Assembly (NCBI GenBank): GCA_030848705.1
Contig: CM061235.1
Span: 135,973,228 to 136,037,227, forward strand
Source of the DNA: Heracleum sosnowskyi
Taxonomy: Eukaryota; Streptophyta; Magnoliopsida; Apiales; Apiaceae
DNA length: 64,000 nt
Direction of reading: 5' to 3'
The translations under genes were made by a program, and so were the position numbers. Every line of letters begins with the position of its first letter. The first letter of the stretch is position 1. Below the pieces are notes generated by a model. That model had not been told where the DNA came from and made no database searches. It was given only the letters and a program-made list of their open reading frames with translations. Of this stretch, positions 22,575-34,267 are shown piece after piece.

Positions 22575-22825
22575 GAGTTGGGCAAAGTTGAGTTTTTAAT
22601 CCTTGTGGTGGAAAGATGAGTGAAATTTCTTCATCCGCTATGCCTTTTCCTCACTAGGCAGGGAACATTTACAAGATTCAGTTAACAGCGAATTGGTGTG
22701 AGGAAGGTCCAGAAACAGACAAAATTTACATGAGTCGCATTAGAAGTTTTTATAACTTCATGACACCTTTTGTGTCCAAACATCCTAGAGGTGCATATCT
22801 CAATTACAGGGACCTTGATATTCTT
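22575..22825 (+). pseudogene. Berberine-bridge-enzyme-like (FAD-linked oxidoreductase) C-terminal fragment, copy 1
   Basis: One frame reads NPCGGKMSEISSSAMPFPH, then a TAG stop, then AGNIYKIQLTANW, FYNFMTPFVSK, HPRGAYLNYRDLDI. This follows the conserved C-terminal region of plant BBE-like oxidases (GGxMSEI, FPHRAGN, SKxPRxAYLNYRDLD). Homology stops after YRDLDI, and the FAD-binding N-terminal part is absent. The TAG replaces the usual Arg after FPH. It is a dead fragment next to the TPS1 fragment. It is not evidence for alkaloid synthesis here. Confidence 0.88.
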
Positions 22826-23534
22826 GAATCAGATATACTATTCACTTCTGCAATGATTCGAGCAATTAATGTAGAGTTACGATCACCCAGAAGATTAAAA
22901 CATATCAGTGAATACCATTTTTTTAGTGCAGATGTAGTAGTTTTGAACTCGCAAGTCAATCATGTTCACAATAAACAATTGTAGAGCTTTCAAAGTTTTG
23001 AAATTTGTCATTGCTAGAAATATTTGTTTGGTCACATCCTCTCAGAAACATAGTAGTGCCGTGGCTAGCTAATTTTCTATAATAGTATTGGTATTAGAAA
23101 TGATTGCTTACATTTTAAATATTGTTTTATTATTTGTTTACCATTGTCCTACCATGAACTGACATTAACACTGGGAAAGAGGAGCAATTCAATTACGTTA
23201 ATCTGAGGCTGGCGTTGCAGGGGCAAGCTTGACAACTTGTAAAGCCATCAAAATGATGAATGCAATAGATGAATGCAATATATGTTTGTTACGAAGATGT
23301 GTTTGTCAATCGAATATCAGAAGATAAACTGCAGCAAACATCAAGAGCCAGCAACGAAAACAAGACAATCATTCCATCATGTAACAAAAATCAGATTATA
23401 GTTGAAAATTGAAATAAGGAGTTCTCCTGTGACAATATATTAAATAAGTATGTTGTATATTTGGAAGTATGTATGTTTCAAATTCTAAGAGATCCAAAAT
23501 TTTGTTCGATGTGTATCTATTAAAAAAAATTCAA
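22826..23534. other. Spacer between the BBE-like fragment and Helitron H2, copy 1
   Basis: No gene is supported. Position 23435/23436 (GACAA|TATATTAAATAAG) is the empty site of the Helitron found at 36545-37028 in copy 2. Confidence 0.6.
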
Positions 23535-24010
23535 TCTATATATACTCTTTATTAATAAGCAAAACAATATGAAAATGGCGCGCGATATCAAAGTATCAAA
23601 GTACCAAATTCGGTTATCACTAAATCCAGATTCGATTTCTCACAACTACATAATTATACAAGATTTATTTACTTTAAATTCTTTAGTTTCATCCAAGGTT
23701 TTGTTCCTTGCAACTACGTAATTATACAAGATTTATTTATTTACTTTAAATTCATTAGTTTCATCGAGGGTTCGATTCCTTGCAGCTACGTAATCATACA
23801 AGATTTATTTATTTACTTTAATTTCTCTATCTTAATATCCCGAGTTCGATTGTTTATAATAACTACATAATTAAATAGTGATTTATTTATTATATATTTT
23901 TATCATTCAATTCTCGAAAAATATATCTTTTAATAATATTTATTAATAATTTATCAATATTAATATGTTAATGTCGACTCATGCTCGTGCAAGCACGGGT
24001 TATCACCTAG
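23535..24010 (+). mobile_element. Non-autonomous Helitron, 476 bp (H2, copy 1)
   Basis: It starts TCTATATATACTC after an A and ends GCTCGTGC-AA-GCACGGGT, TATCACCTAG, then T. It is the same family as H1 with about 10-15% visible differences and the same internal 75-80-bp repeats. Confidence 0.88.
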
Positions 24011-24131
24011 TAGAAAATTATATAAGAAACTAAAGTGTGTCCTTAGTCTTAGCCGCTTCTCATCTTTGTGTCTTTGTGCTTGACTCTATATAACATGCAG
24101 AGTAGCTTAATCACTACGGTGAAATCAAAAT

Positions 24132-24220
24132 GGACAAACACCAGAATTTTGGTTCCCTTCTACCATGGTCTTGCATAATAAAAAACACTTTCAACTGATA
24201 TCTGCCTGTCCTATAAGTAT
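24132..24220 (+). promoter_or_regulatory. Core promoter of type C gene, module 1
   Basis: TATAAGTAT lies at 24212-24220. The shared footprint at 24132-24156 starts GGACAAACACC and here ends TTTTGGTTCC. Confidence 0.7.
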
Positions 24221-24322
24221 CATCCTTGCACCATATCCTTGAATCAACCTGAAAAAGCTATTCAACATTCTTATTAATTACCTCTTCTCAGTTTTTAGCA
24301 ATATCTTTTTATACATTAAAAT

Positions 24323-24915
24323 ATGGGTTTCGCAAGCTACACTGATGAGTACACTTCCCCCATTGCTGCATCAAGAATCTTTAAGGCCTCCATCATTGAC
24401 TCTCACAACTTAATTCCAAAACTTTTGCCACAAGGTATTCAGAGCATTGAACTAATTCAAGGCGACGGAGGAGCTGGAAGCATCAAGAAGATCAACTTTA
24501 TTGATGGTTAGTTCAATTACTTGTGCTTATCAACAGATGCATGCAAATTTTCATCATGCATACTCATACATTTGCATTCTAGTTAAACATGACTAATGCT
24601 TCTACTACTGATGTAGGCCGCAATTTCAACAGTGTAAAGTACCACATTGATGAGCTCAATGAAGAAAACTACACCTATAACTATACATTGCTAGAAGGTG
24701 ATGCCTTAGTAGAAAACCTAGAAAAAATAACATATGAGGTTAAGTTTGAGACTTCTCCAAGTGGTGGTACTATCTCTAAGGTGACCAGCAAGTATTACAC
24801 TAAAGGCGATTTTATTCTTAAGGAAGAGGACATCAAAGCGGGCAAGGATAAAGTTCTGCTGATGTACAAAGTTGTTGAAGCCTACCTCCTCCAAAACCCT
24901 GATGCCTATGCCTAG
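24323..24915 (+). CDS. PR-10/Bet v 1 family protein, type C, module 1
   Basis: Exons 24323-24506 and 24617-24915 encode 160 residues. The 110-bp GT-AG intron splits Gly62 after its first base as in the other copies. The glycine-rich loop is GDGGAGSIKK, with Lys where A and B have Gln. Other type C marks are DELNEENY, FETSPSGG, GDFILKEED and the ending DAYA. There is no cysteine or tryptophan. The protein is identical to the type C copy at 37909. The type A gene of the next module starts 880 bp downstream on the same strand. Function is inferred only at family level: a soluble cytosolic PR-10 ligand-binding protein. Confidence 0.95.
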
Positions 24916-25020
24916 AGGTTCTGATTCAGTTTAGCCAATTTGTTCTCTCCAATAGTGTTTTGCTTATACGTATGGCATGTCTTGTCAAATTACAGTTTGA
25001 TGTGTACCATTTTGTTCCAG

Positions 25021-25106
25021 AATAAGGAGAGATTGGTTCGACTCTGAGTCTTAACCATATACTGTCATTCCTTTTAAGTTCTGTATTTCTATCCTGAAAA
25101 AATAAA
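25021..25106 (+). terminator. 3'UTR block and poly(A) signal of type C gene, module 1
   Basis: AATAAGGAGAGATTGG...CTCTGAGTCTT is followed by AATAAA at 25101-25106. Confidence 0.7.
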
Positions 25107-25594
25107 GAATCTTCTTTCTAATTAATGCTATCGCTTTTACGTGACTTTTGATGAATATGATTTTGTTCTCCTATATCTAGGTAATATTGTCCTATATTAG
25201 CTAGAATATACTAAAATATATCAGACTGAGGTAACTCTTGATGATTTTGATTGTCTTTACTTAGACATTGAACTGTCTAATTCAAAAGTGTATCCCTCTG
25301 ATGCCAAGGTTAAATATATAGGCATCTTGAACCTTATGATCGAAAAGATATTGACTTCTTATCACCTGCTACAGATGTTGGATCTTTGGAATCCTTTTAG
25401 CAATATATTTCAGTGTATGTTTTCTAATACTCTGAGATCCAACATTTTGTCTTGTGCATTTTATTAGAAAGTGATCTCCATGCGACATCATATAAGAAAC
25501 TGAAGGGTGTCCTTTCTTCCCCGTCTTATCTTGCTGTCTTGCGTGCTTGAACCTATATATTTGATTAATCATTTGGTGACACCAGAATGGAGAT

Positions 25595-25696
25595 GGACAA
25601 ACACCAGAATATTTGTTCCTTTAAACCATGGGAACTTTTCATGGTATTACACCATCAGAAACACTTCGAAACTGCTCCCTGCTTATCCTATAAATT
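25595..25696 (+). promoter_or_regulatory. Core promoter of type A gene, module 2
   Basis: TATAAATT lies at 25689-25696. The shared footprint is at 25595-25619 and is preceded by a second partial copy, ACACCAGAATGG (25580-25590). Confidence 0.7.
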
Positions 25697-25794
25697 CATC
25701 CTCTCACCCTATCCCTAATCAATCTCAAAACAGTCTTCACAATTCTAATTAATCACCTCTCCTTAGTTTTCACAAACACCTTTTCTTAAAAAAC

Positions 25795-26410
25795 ATGGGT
25801 TTTGCAAGCTACACTGATGAGTACACTTCACCTATCGCTCCATCAAGGCTCTTCAAGGCCTCCATCATCGACTCTCACAACTTGATCCCTAAACTCTTGC
25901 CACAAGGTATCCAGAGTATTGAACTCATTCAAGGCGATGGAGGAGCTGGAAGCATCAAGCAGATCAACTTTATTGACGGTTAGCGCTTACTTGTTCTTAT
26001 CAATACATTTTAGCAAATTCAAATGATTATGCATGCACATAAATATCTTCAATCATAAAACATAATAAATGCTTTTATACTAATTGGCTGACATAGATGT
26101 AACTTATGTAGGCCGCAATTTTAATAGTGTGAAGTACCATATTGATGAGCTCAGTGAAGATAACTACACCTATAACTATACGTTGCTAGAAGGTGATGCC
26201 TTAGTGGAAAACCTTGAAAAAATTACTTATGAAGTTAAGTTTGAGTCTTCTCCAAGTGATGGTACCATCTCTAAGGTGACAAGCAAGTATTACACAAAAG
26301 GCGATTTCATGCTTAAAGAAGAAGACATCAAGGCGGGCAAGGATAAAGTTCTGCTGATGTACAAAGTTGTTGAAGCCTACCTCCTCCAAAACCCTGATGC
26401 CTATGTCTAG
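25795..26410 (+). CDS. PR-10/Bet v 1 family protein, type A, module 2 (complete)
   Basis: Exons 25795-25978 and 26112-26410 encode 160 residues. The intron of 133 bp is the longest of the three types and sits at the same phase-1 point in Gly62. Type A marks are PIAPSRLFKASIID, FESSPSDGT, KDKVLLMYK and the ending DAYV. The glycine-rich loop GDGGAGSIKQ is intact. This copy shows the full form of the partial gene at the left edge of the window. It lies between the type C gene (880 bp upstream) and the type B gene (2.5 kb downstream). The upstream region here lacks 1,039 bp that the module 3 copy keeps, but the promoter footprint and TATA box remain. Confidence 0.95.
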
Positions 26411-26517
26411 TGGCCTTGTTGCCTTCTTAGCTGTTTCGTTCTCTTCAATAGGTCTTTATCTTATATAGGGGGTCTGTCATGTTGTTTTAAAACTTGGTTT
26501 GTACCATTTCATTATGG

Positions 26518-26597
26518 AATAAGGAGAGAATGGTTTTGACTCTGGGTCTTAACAATATATCTCTTGTAAGTTCTGTATTTCTATCTTAAAAAATAAA
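26518..26597 (+). terminator. 3'UTR block and poly(A) signal of type A gene, module 2
   Basis: AATAAGGAGAGA...CTCTGGGTCTT, then AATAAA at 26592-26597. Confidence 0.7.
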
Positions 26598-26610
26598 GAA
26601 GCTTCTTCCT

Positions 26611-28716
26611 ACGATATCACTTTAATATGACAAAATTCATATTTTTATGTGGCTAATGTGCTGATATTGTCCTATATTCACTAGAATAGAATTTAAAACA
26701 ATTGTGCAGGCTGCGGTAACTATTGAAACTCTCTAGTTTGAAGTGCATCTGCTGGATGTCAAGGTTGACAATATAAACATCTTCAACTTTATGACTGAAA
26801 ATATATTGACTTCAACTGAATGTATAAATGAGCGAGGGAGACGATAAGGTTATGTACAACCCGGAATTAGAAGGAAAAGAAATAGTGAATTTGGGGGATG
26901 ACACTATCCAAGTAAATCTATCCCGAGTTCGTGCATAGAGGTGTTTCTCAAAACCTGAAACACCAGCTGGATGTATAACAATTGACTACAATAACATATT
27001 TAAGAACCGGGGATTTGAGTTGAGATCAAATTTATGTGAAAATAAGATAGTAGCCACTCCAGAGTCAGAGTATAGAGTACTAAATTTTTATATATGAACT
27101 ACTTTTCTTTTTGAGGCATGAATATGAACTACTTACTTTTTCCGTCTTCAAATACAAACATTTCTTCTATCTCTGAGTATGAAACAACGTTCAAGCAATG
27201 CAACAATACTTAACTTCAATTTATAACTAATAAACTAAAGTTAACAATTTTTTAGATTTAAAGTAAAATTTGATGGCTATAGGTAAGAACTACAAAGTAA
27301 AAGAAACAACTGTTATAAAACTTCAAGGTCTACAGAATACAGATCAATCCCGAAGCATGATCTGGATTGGCTACTGGCATGTGCAACTTATAACTTCTCA
27401 GCAATGTTGGATCAAGCCTGAATGTTGTGGTCACCCTCCAATGAGACTTTCCATGTTCCCTTGGCAGCTCTCCATAGATGTGCGCCAGACAAGTCACCAC
27501 TTTCAACATATCCTAGCCTGTCTGTTAGAATATGGAAACCTCCTGAAAAAAGACTTAAAATAGAAAAGTGCAGGCAGGGCTTCTTCTTCTTCTTCTTCTT
27601 CTTCCTTTCCCTAGCTTCCTGCTCCTTTTCTTGCTTCCAAGAGGCCAAAGGTCATTTGGTCTTTGGCTCTCCACATTTGCTCTTTGCCTCTTCTCGGAAT
27701 TGTTAGATAAGAAAAGTATATAGGTATTGAACTGGTTACTCGGGGGCCAGACACACTACACTTATATCCTCTGCATAACTATTATTATGTTTTTTCATTA
27801 ACGATACTAGTGGCAATCACATGCTGGCTGCTGCTATGTGTTACAAGCATCGACTTAATAGTTCTCAACAATAGAAGATACTTGTGTTTTATCTATTGAA
27901 TATGCGATCCTAAGTTACAGTCCTTTCTTCAAGGAGAAAGTGCATTAGTCGAGCCTTTAATCTAAGTCGGTCGGGGTTATCACAGATTAATAGTATCTGA
28001 GTCAAGGTCAGCAATTTCATTAATTTTAGTTACTAACTATGAAGTTTCAGAGTAATTTAATCTCGACTCTGATCTAACATCTGATAACTTTTTCTCATTT
28101 TCAATGCTACTTTTATTTGAATTCGAGCGCCAATATATTGGATAGCTACCCGCCTACCACCATCAGAAGTACTAATTAGAAATATATACTATATACAGTA
28201 ATTTATTTTTAGTTACAAGACCTTAGCCTTTGTCTAGCTTCTTAATATTGTACAACATTTTTTATGTATCACCTTTCCCTTTTGATACTGGTGCTTATCA
28301 ATTGGATGTAAGAAGATAAACAGTAAAACTCACCAGCCACCAAGAAAGACAAAAAATCAGAGTATCAGACCATTCCATTGAAAAAATTAGATTATAGATG
28401 CAATGAGGAGTTCTTTGGTAACAGAATATGTATGTTGCCACTACTTAAATCCAAGTGAAATTGTTATATGCTATATCAAATAAGCATGTTGGATTTTTGG
28501 ACTCTCTATAGCATTATATTTCTCATTATCTTTGTATGTTTCCTAATACCCAGAGATCCAAAGTTTTGTCTCTTGTGAACTTCTTTAAAAATATGTATCC
28601 ATCATATAAGAAACTAAAGGGTGTCCTTACCTCTTAGCCCCTTCTAGTCTTGCTGTCTTTGTGCTTCAATGTATATACCTTGCAGAGTAGCTTAATCATC
28701 ATGGTCGCGTCAAATT
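26611..28716. other. A-B spacer, copy 2, no supported gene
   Basis: Counterpart of 413-2509. It contains a (CTT) microsatellite near 27580-27604. Private single-base variants at 27902, 28006 and 28144 mark this copy. Confidence 0.6.
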
Positions 28717-28820
28717 GGACAAACACCAGAATATTTGTTCCCATTTGCCTTGGTTAACATGTCATGGTTGCACAATTAAAAAACACTTTAAACTGATCTC
28801 TCTGCTCATCCTATAAATAT
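28717..28820 (+). promoter_or_regulatory. Core promoter of type B gene, module 2
   Basis: TATAAATAT at 28812-28820; footprint at 28717-28741, same as the module 1 type B promoter. Confidence 0.7.
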
Positions 28821-28922
28821 CATCCTTTTACCATAACCCTTAATTAACCTCAAAAGCTCTTCACTTGTCTGATTAATTACCTCTCCTTTGTTTCCAATTT
28901 TCACCAACACCTTTTAATAAAC

Positions 28923-29518
28923 ATGGGTTTCGCCAGCTACACTGATGAGTACACTTCCCCTATCGCTGCATCAAGGATCTTTAAGGCCTCCATCCTCGAC
29001 TCTCACAACTTGATTCCAAAACTCTTGCCACAAGGTATCCAGAGCATTAAACTCATTCAAGGCGATGGAGGAGCTGGAAGCATCAAGCAAATTAACTTTA
29101 TTGATGGTCAGCTAATTTATTTTTGCTTTTTAAGACATGCATACACATAGATCTGCATTCTAGTAGAACATGATGAATGCTTATATACTAATTGTCTTAC
29201 ATCAATATTACTCATGTAGGCCGCAATTTCAATAGTGTGAAATACCACATTGACGAGCTCTGTGAAGATAACTTTACCTATAACTATACTCTGTTGGAAG
29301 GTGATGCCTTAGTGGAAAACCTTGAAAAAATAACCTATGAGGTTAAGTTTGAGTCCTCTCCTAGTGGTGGTACTATCTCTAAGGTGACAAGCAAGTATTA
29401 CACTAAAGGTGATTTCATGCTCAAGGAAGAGGACATCAAGGCGGGCAAGGAAAAGGTTTTGATGATGTACCAAGTTGTTGAAGCCTATCTCCTCCAAAAC
29501 CCTGACGCCTACGTCTAG
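28923..29518 (+). CDS. PR-10/Bet v 1 family protein, type B, module 2 (Ser76 to Cys)
   Basis: Exons 28923-29106 and 29220-29518 encode 160 residues with a 113-bp intron in Gly62. The protein equals the other two type B copies except for one change: AGT to TGT at 29261 turns Ser76 into Cys (DELSEDNF to DELCEDNF). The other PR-10 copies in the window have no cysteine, so this is the only one. The 3' flank is the empty site of the CACTA element (TCTAGAGTTTTCTG), so this gene keeps its own 3'UTR directly after the stop. Confidence 0.95.
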
Positions 29519-29619
29519 AGTTTTCTGTTTTTTAATATCTGTTTTTTTTCTCTCCAATAGGTTTTACGGCATATGCATGTCTTGTTGTGTTACAGTTTTG
29601 TCTGTAACATCTGTTTCAG

Positions 29620-29701
29620 AATAAGGAGAGATCGGTTTTGACTCTGGGTCTTTACCATATACAGTATTTCTAGGTTATGTATTTTCGTTGTGGAAAATAA
29701 A
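29620..29701 (+). terminator. 3'UTR block and poly(A) signal of type B gene, module 2
   Basis: AATAAGGAGAGATCGG...CTCTGGGTCTT, then AATAAA at 29696-29701. Confidence 0.7.
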
Positions 29702-30065
29702 GAAGCTTATTTCTAATGCTATTATAGTTATTTCTGTCAGAGATGGAGCACTCGTCAGTATTATTTTATGTCAAGATATTCAAGATAATGACAATTATTG
29801 AGAATGGTGTTATTAAAAAGTTGAAAATATTTTATGTGTATTAGTGCATCTCCAAGAGACTCTCTGTTCAAGCTCTTAAGTCAAAATATAAAGAGCATGT
29901 GTGAAAATTAAGCTCCAAGACACTCTTAAAGGTTCTTTAAAAAGTTAAGAGCATCTCCTCTCTCCTCTATTTTAAGAGCAACTAGTAGCTCTTAACTTAT
30001 ATTTATTAATAAAAGATTGATTCCCTCCGATTTGAATTTGAATCTTTGTTTTAGTGGAGTTGAAA

Positions 30066-30542
30066 TCTATACTCTTTATTAATAAGCAAAACAATGTGAA
30101 AATGGCGCGCGGTACTAAAGTACCAAAGTACCAAATTTGGTTATCACTAAATTTGGTTATCACTTAACCCGGGTTCGATTCCTCACAACTACATAATTAT
30201 ACAAGATTTATTTACTTTAAATTCTTTAGCTTCATCTAGGGTTCGATTCCTTACAACTACGTAATTATACAAGATTTATTTATTTACTTTAAATTCAATA
30301 GTTTCATCGTTAGATTCTTTGCAGCTATGTAATCATACAAGATTTATTTATTTATTTTAATTTCTTTAGCTTTATGCACAGTCTATAACAACATAATTAA
30401 ATAGTTATTTATTTATTATATATTTTTATCATTCAATTCTCGAGAAATACATTTTTAAATCATATTTATTAATAATTTATGAATACTAATATTTTAATAT
30501 CGACTCATGTTCGGCCCGTGCTTCGCACGGGTTATAAGCTAG
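30066..30542 (+). mobile_element. Non-autonomous Helitron, 477 bp (H1, copy 2)
   Basis: Near-identical duplicate of 16675-17151 at the matching site, so it was inserted before the module duplication. Same TC start, hairpin and CTAG end. Confidence 0.9.
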
Positions 30543-33500
30543 TATTAATAAAATATAGAATAAAGAGTCATTATAGAGAGTGTTGTTGGAGTTCGACACG
30601 AATATCTATGTACTAATTTACTAAGAGCATGTTGTTTATATTATATTTAGGAGTCAAACTAAGAGATTATTGGAAATGGAAGAAATAAGAAGAGGAGAGA
30701 GACTCTAAAAATGAGGAGAATTAATTGACTCCTAACTATTTGAGATGAGGAGACTATCCAAGAATTAAATGAGGAGCTTGATTTCAAAAATTATTTCTCA
30801 AAATTTGACTTAAGAGCCTGAAATGAGGAGTTCTTGAAGATGCTCTTAGGTACCATAATTTAATTTGTGTGCCGCAAATGTTTAAAAGATGGCAATGCCA
30901 TAAAGGCGTGTGTTTGGACAAAAATATACGGGACACTGTAAGACCAAAGGCCCAAAGAAATTTAGATTAAAAAGAAGTTCGGGTTTTAAAGCCCAATACT
31001 TTTACAATTTTAAAATATAAGCTCATTATAGATTTTTCGTTATATAAATTTGACTTGATTGTTGCAATTGACTCAAAACAAAAGGGGGCCTAGGGTTTCT
31101 AATTAAAAAAATCTATATCTTCGTAGATCTAATTATTTTCATTCGGTACTTATATATTTATGAGTTTGTATATGAGTTATAATGAGGGATTAATTATTAC
31201 AGGTTTCAAACAAGAACAACTCTCATCCCGAAAATCGTTATGTTATTTATTCTTTGTGTTGCTGCACGAAAAGATCTGGTATGATATTTCCTTCTTATCG
31301 CAATATTTTATGAAATTTCAAATTGTTAGTCCAGTTTACTTAATTCAGTTTATTTTCATTTGTACTATAGATCTATTAGGTAATGTTTTTAAAAAAATCA
31401 TCGAAGGTCAACCCTGATCTATTCAAAATCTGAATTCACCCAGATTTGATTCACATGTATATCTACTCTTTATTGTGACCAAAAATATTTCAACCTGAAT
31501 TGCTATGAAATTTTCTACAAAAATTTGTGTTGAATCTATTTTTAAAAATATAATATTATTTTTTAATTTGTAAAGTCACTTATCGTTTTTTTCTATTATG
31601 ACTCATACCCCCATGAAAATTTTGTAGAAAACAATGAAGAAAATGTTCCAAAAAAGTATCGAGATACATGGCCTGCTCATTAGGTATCATTGTAAGCATT
31701 CTGAAGTTGGAATTAATTCTAATGATGTTGAAGATAAAGTACTTATGATATCTATGCAGCTTGGTAGATTTTTCAGTTTTCCCAACTTGATGCAGCCATC
31801 AAATGCTACCTCAAGTTTTTGGCTGGTACACAGAATATGCCTTTTTCCCTTCTTTTTTATAAACGATGTATGTTATATTTGTATTTTGGTTCAACCATCA
31901 AAAGAATCATTATAGTTAGATCTTGGTAAATAGATAAGAGAACTATACTAAACACCTAATGTTCGAATACCTTCAACAACATATCAAAATTAAGAATTAT
32001 ATTATTAATTTTGAACAATACATGTCATTAATTAATTTTATTATAATTTAAAATTAAAAATAACTATTAAAGAGAAATCAAGAAATTATATAAAAAGGAA
32101 AAAGTATAATATATTAAAACAAACTCGTGCGTCACATGTGTTATAATTTAATATGAATAAAGCTTTATTTATTGGTCTTATCCCGGTGATGTCTTCTTCC
32201 AAAATTGTGTGCAATGAATTTGTCATAATGTGATCAAAAGGTTATTTTAGTAGTTAAAAGTTGTCAAAATATAAAATGATGCATCTTGAAAAAAAAAAAC
32301 ACTCTACGATGGATGGAAGGGATTCATAATGGCACACCATTTGGTCACTTTAGATTTTTCATTCTTCCAAGAAATAGTGCCTCTTAAGTTAATGGTAATT
32401 TGAAGGTAAGCAGTTTACTATTTGCATAGTTTATATTATTTTCGTACATAGTACAATAATAGTAACACCAAGAAGCTTGATTTAATAAGAATCGGTCTTT
32501 AAGTTTGTTAAATATGAGTTGCACAAAATACAATACAATATAGAGGGGTGAATGTATTGTTGTATTTTTTTATTTTACCAAAACTTTAATCTGTTTTCGT
32601 TGTAACAAAAATAACAAAATACATAAATCCTTACTTCAAATCTAATATTTATTATATTCAAAATGTTGCTAAAAATTAATAAATCACAAAGTTGAATTCT
32701 CAATTTCTTTCTTGAGAGGGAGAATTTTGAATATTACAATATAAAGCTTAACAACTAAGGAAATGAGTATGTGCACTTATATTCAAACTGTGCACATACA
32801 TCTTTTACCATTTTACACTTGAAAGCAAAAGACAAAAATTACATTGAGTTTTTGTTTAGACTTGTGAAACTGACCGCTCTATATCCAACTTGCATTGTCA
32901 TATCAATATTCCCTAGATCGTTTCTTCCTCAAATTTCCCTCCAACCTTCATTTTATGTTTACCACGTGCACTCTGCAATATTTGGACCATTGCAGGTGCT
33001 CACATTTCTTGATCTTTGTCCTTGAAAAGTCTTCAGAATTTTGTCTTTTGTTGATTTAAATTTTGGTTAAGTCCACATGTCGAGAACTCTATGAAGATGA
33101 TGGACTTGTCGACATAATTGATTCTGAAAATCTAAGATTCACGACATAGAGTAGTTGATGTCTTGAACTCTACTTTGCTACATGAGTATATCACTTGTCG
33201 ACAAGTAAATTTGACTAGTCAACATCAGAGTTTGTTATATCAGAGTTTACTACACGGTGACTTCACGATTTAGCTTATTTAGACTTTACTACATGTTGAC
33301 TCCATGACATAGCTTATTCAGACTTTACTACATGATGACTCCACGACATAGTAAACTTGAACTTTGTAACACAACTATCTAGACTTCTTGATATATGACT
33401 TAGCATATTTCCCACCAAATTTTGTAATTCCATTATTTGCGAGCCTTCTTCTTCACTTGGGCATGTTGAACTTCTTCTAGAGAATATCAAATGACTTATA

Positions 33501-34267
33501 TACATAGAGAATTACAAACACCTGGCTAATTATACTAAGTATTGCATTATAATTACATTTGGATAAAAAAATTCATAATTAGGAGGTCATGTAAGTAATA
33601 CTTAGCATTATAATAGTTTTGTTATTAGGTGTATTCAGACATACCTTTATACCTGACCTAACACAATCAGTTGTATATGTTTTGGTTGTTATCAATTTCA
33701 CCGCATATCCATAAGAACATCTTCATTATTCCGCAATTGGTCTTAATATCTTATTTATATATATTTTTTTTTTCTAGAATTAATTCAAGTTTACACGAAC
33801 ATACATACGCAACAACTATTAAAATTTCAAAACATGTGGTTCGAGTTCAACCATTAAAGGTGACAGGCACATGAACGTAATTTAGTTAGAAAATAGAGAA
33901 TAGAGTACGCTCTCGGTATTTTTCTAATCAAATTTAGATGAATATGTATTTAAAGTTTGAATATTTTGAGGTTGTGGGGTACGTGTTTGATGAAATGCCA
34001 AGAGAGTAATGAAGCTTCTTAGGACATGTTTGTTTCATGGTATTAAGTATAAGATATGATCATAATCCTTTAAATTTTCATGTCCCATTTTTGTTGTACA
34101 AAAACTTATTTAGGATTCATCTAAGGATTATAATCCTTTAAATTTTCCTATCACATGTTTGTTTTGTTGGAGTAGGAGATATGATTATAATCCTCTTTAA
34201 GGAGATGGTATTATTTAATTCCCCTCTAACAATTCTTTTTTTTTTGAAGGATTATAATCTCATTGTT
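30543..34267. other. B-C spacer copy 2, no supported gene
   Basis: Duplicate of 17152-20876 with small indels. The 39-bp GTGACTCCACGACATAG repeat recurs near 33255-33350. The frame at 31634-31915 is open here but stopped in copy 1. I do not recognise its product. Confidence 0.5.

Larger units (their letters stand above)
16413..25188 (+). repeat. Tandem PR-10 array, B-C segment, copy 1
   Basis: This segment recurs at 29804-38770. It carries the same Helitrons, the same TPS1 and BBE-like fragments and a type C PR-10 gene. Copy 2 lacks 22435-22729 and has an extra Helitron at the site 23435/23436. Confidence 0.93.
26199..29803 (+). repeat. Tandem PR-10 array, A-B segment, copy 2
   Basis: It matches 1-3312 plus 15887-16174 with scattered single-base changes and no CACTA element. 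The CTT run is 9 bp longer than in copy 1. It ends at a 238-bp deletion whose edges share ATGG. Confidence 0.95.

Noticed and set aside
22575..25000. BBE-like sequence beside PR-10 genes as a benzylisoquinoline alkaloid cluster
   Set aside because: The oxidase is a short dead fragment, and the PR-10 proteins are of the common Bet v 1-like type without marks of norcoclaurine or thebaine synthase.
31634..31915. Open frame of 93 codons in the B-C spacer copy 2
   Set aside because: The same frame has a stop in copy 1 (near 18294), and nothing in it is recognisable. It is not supported as a gene.
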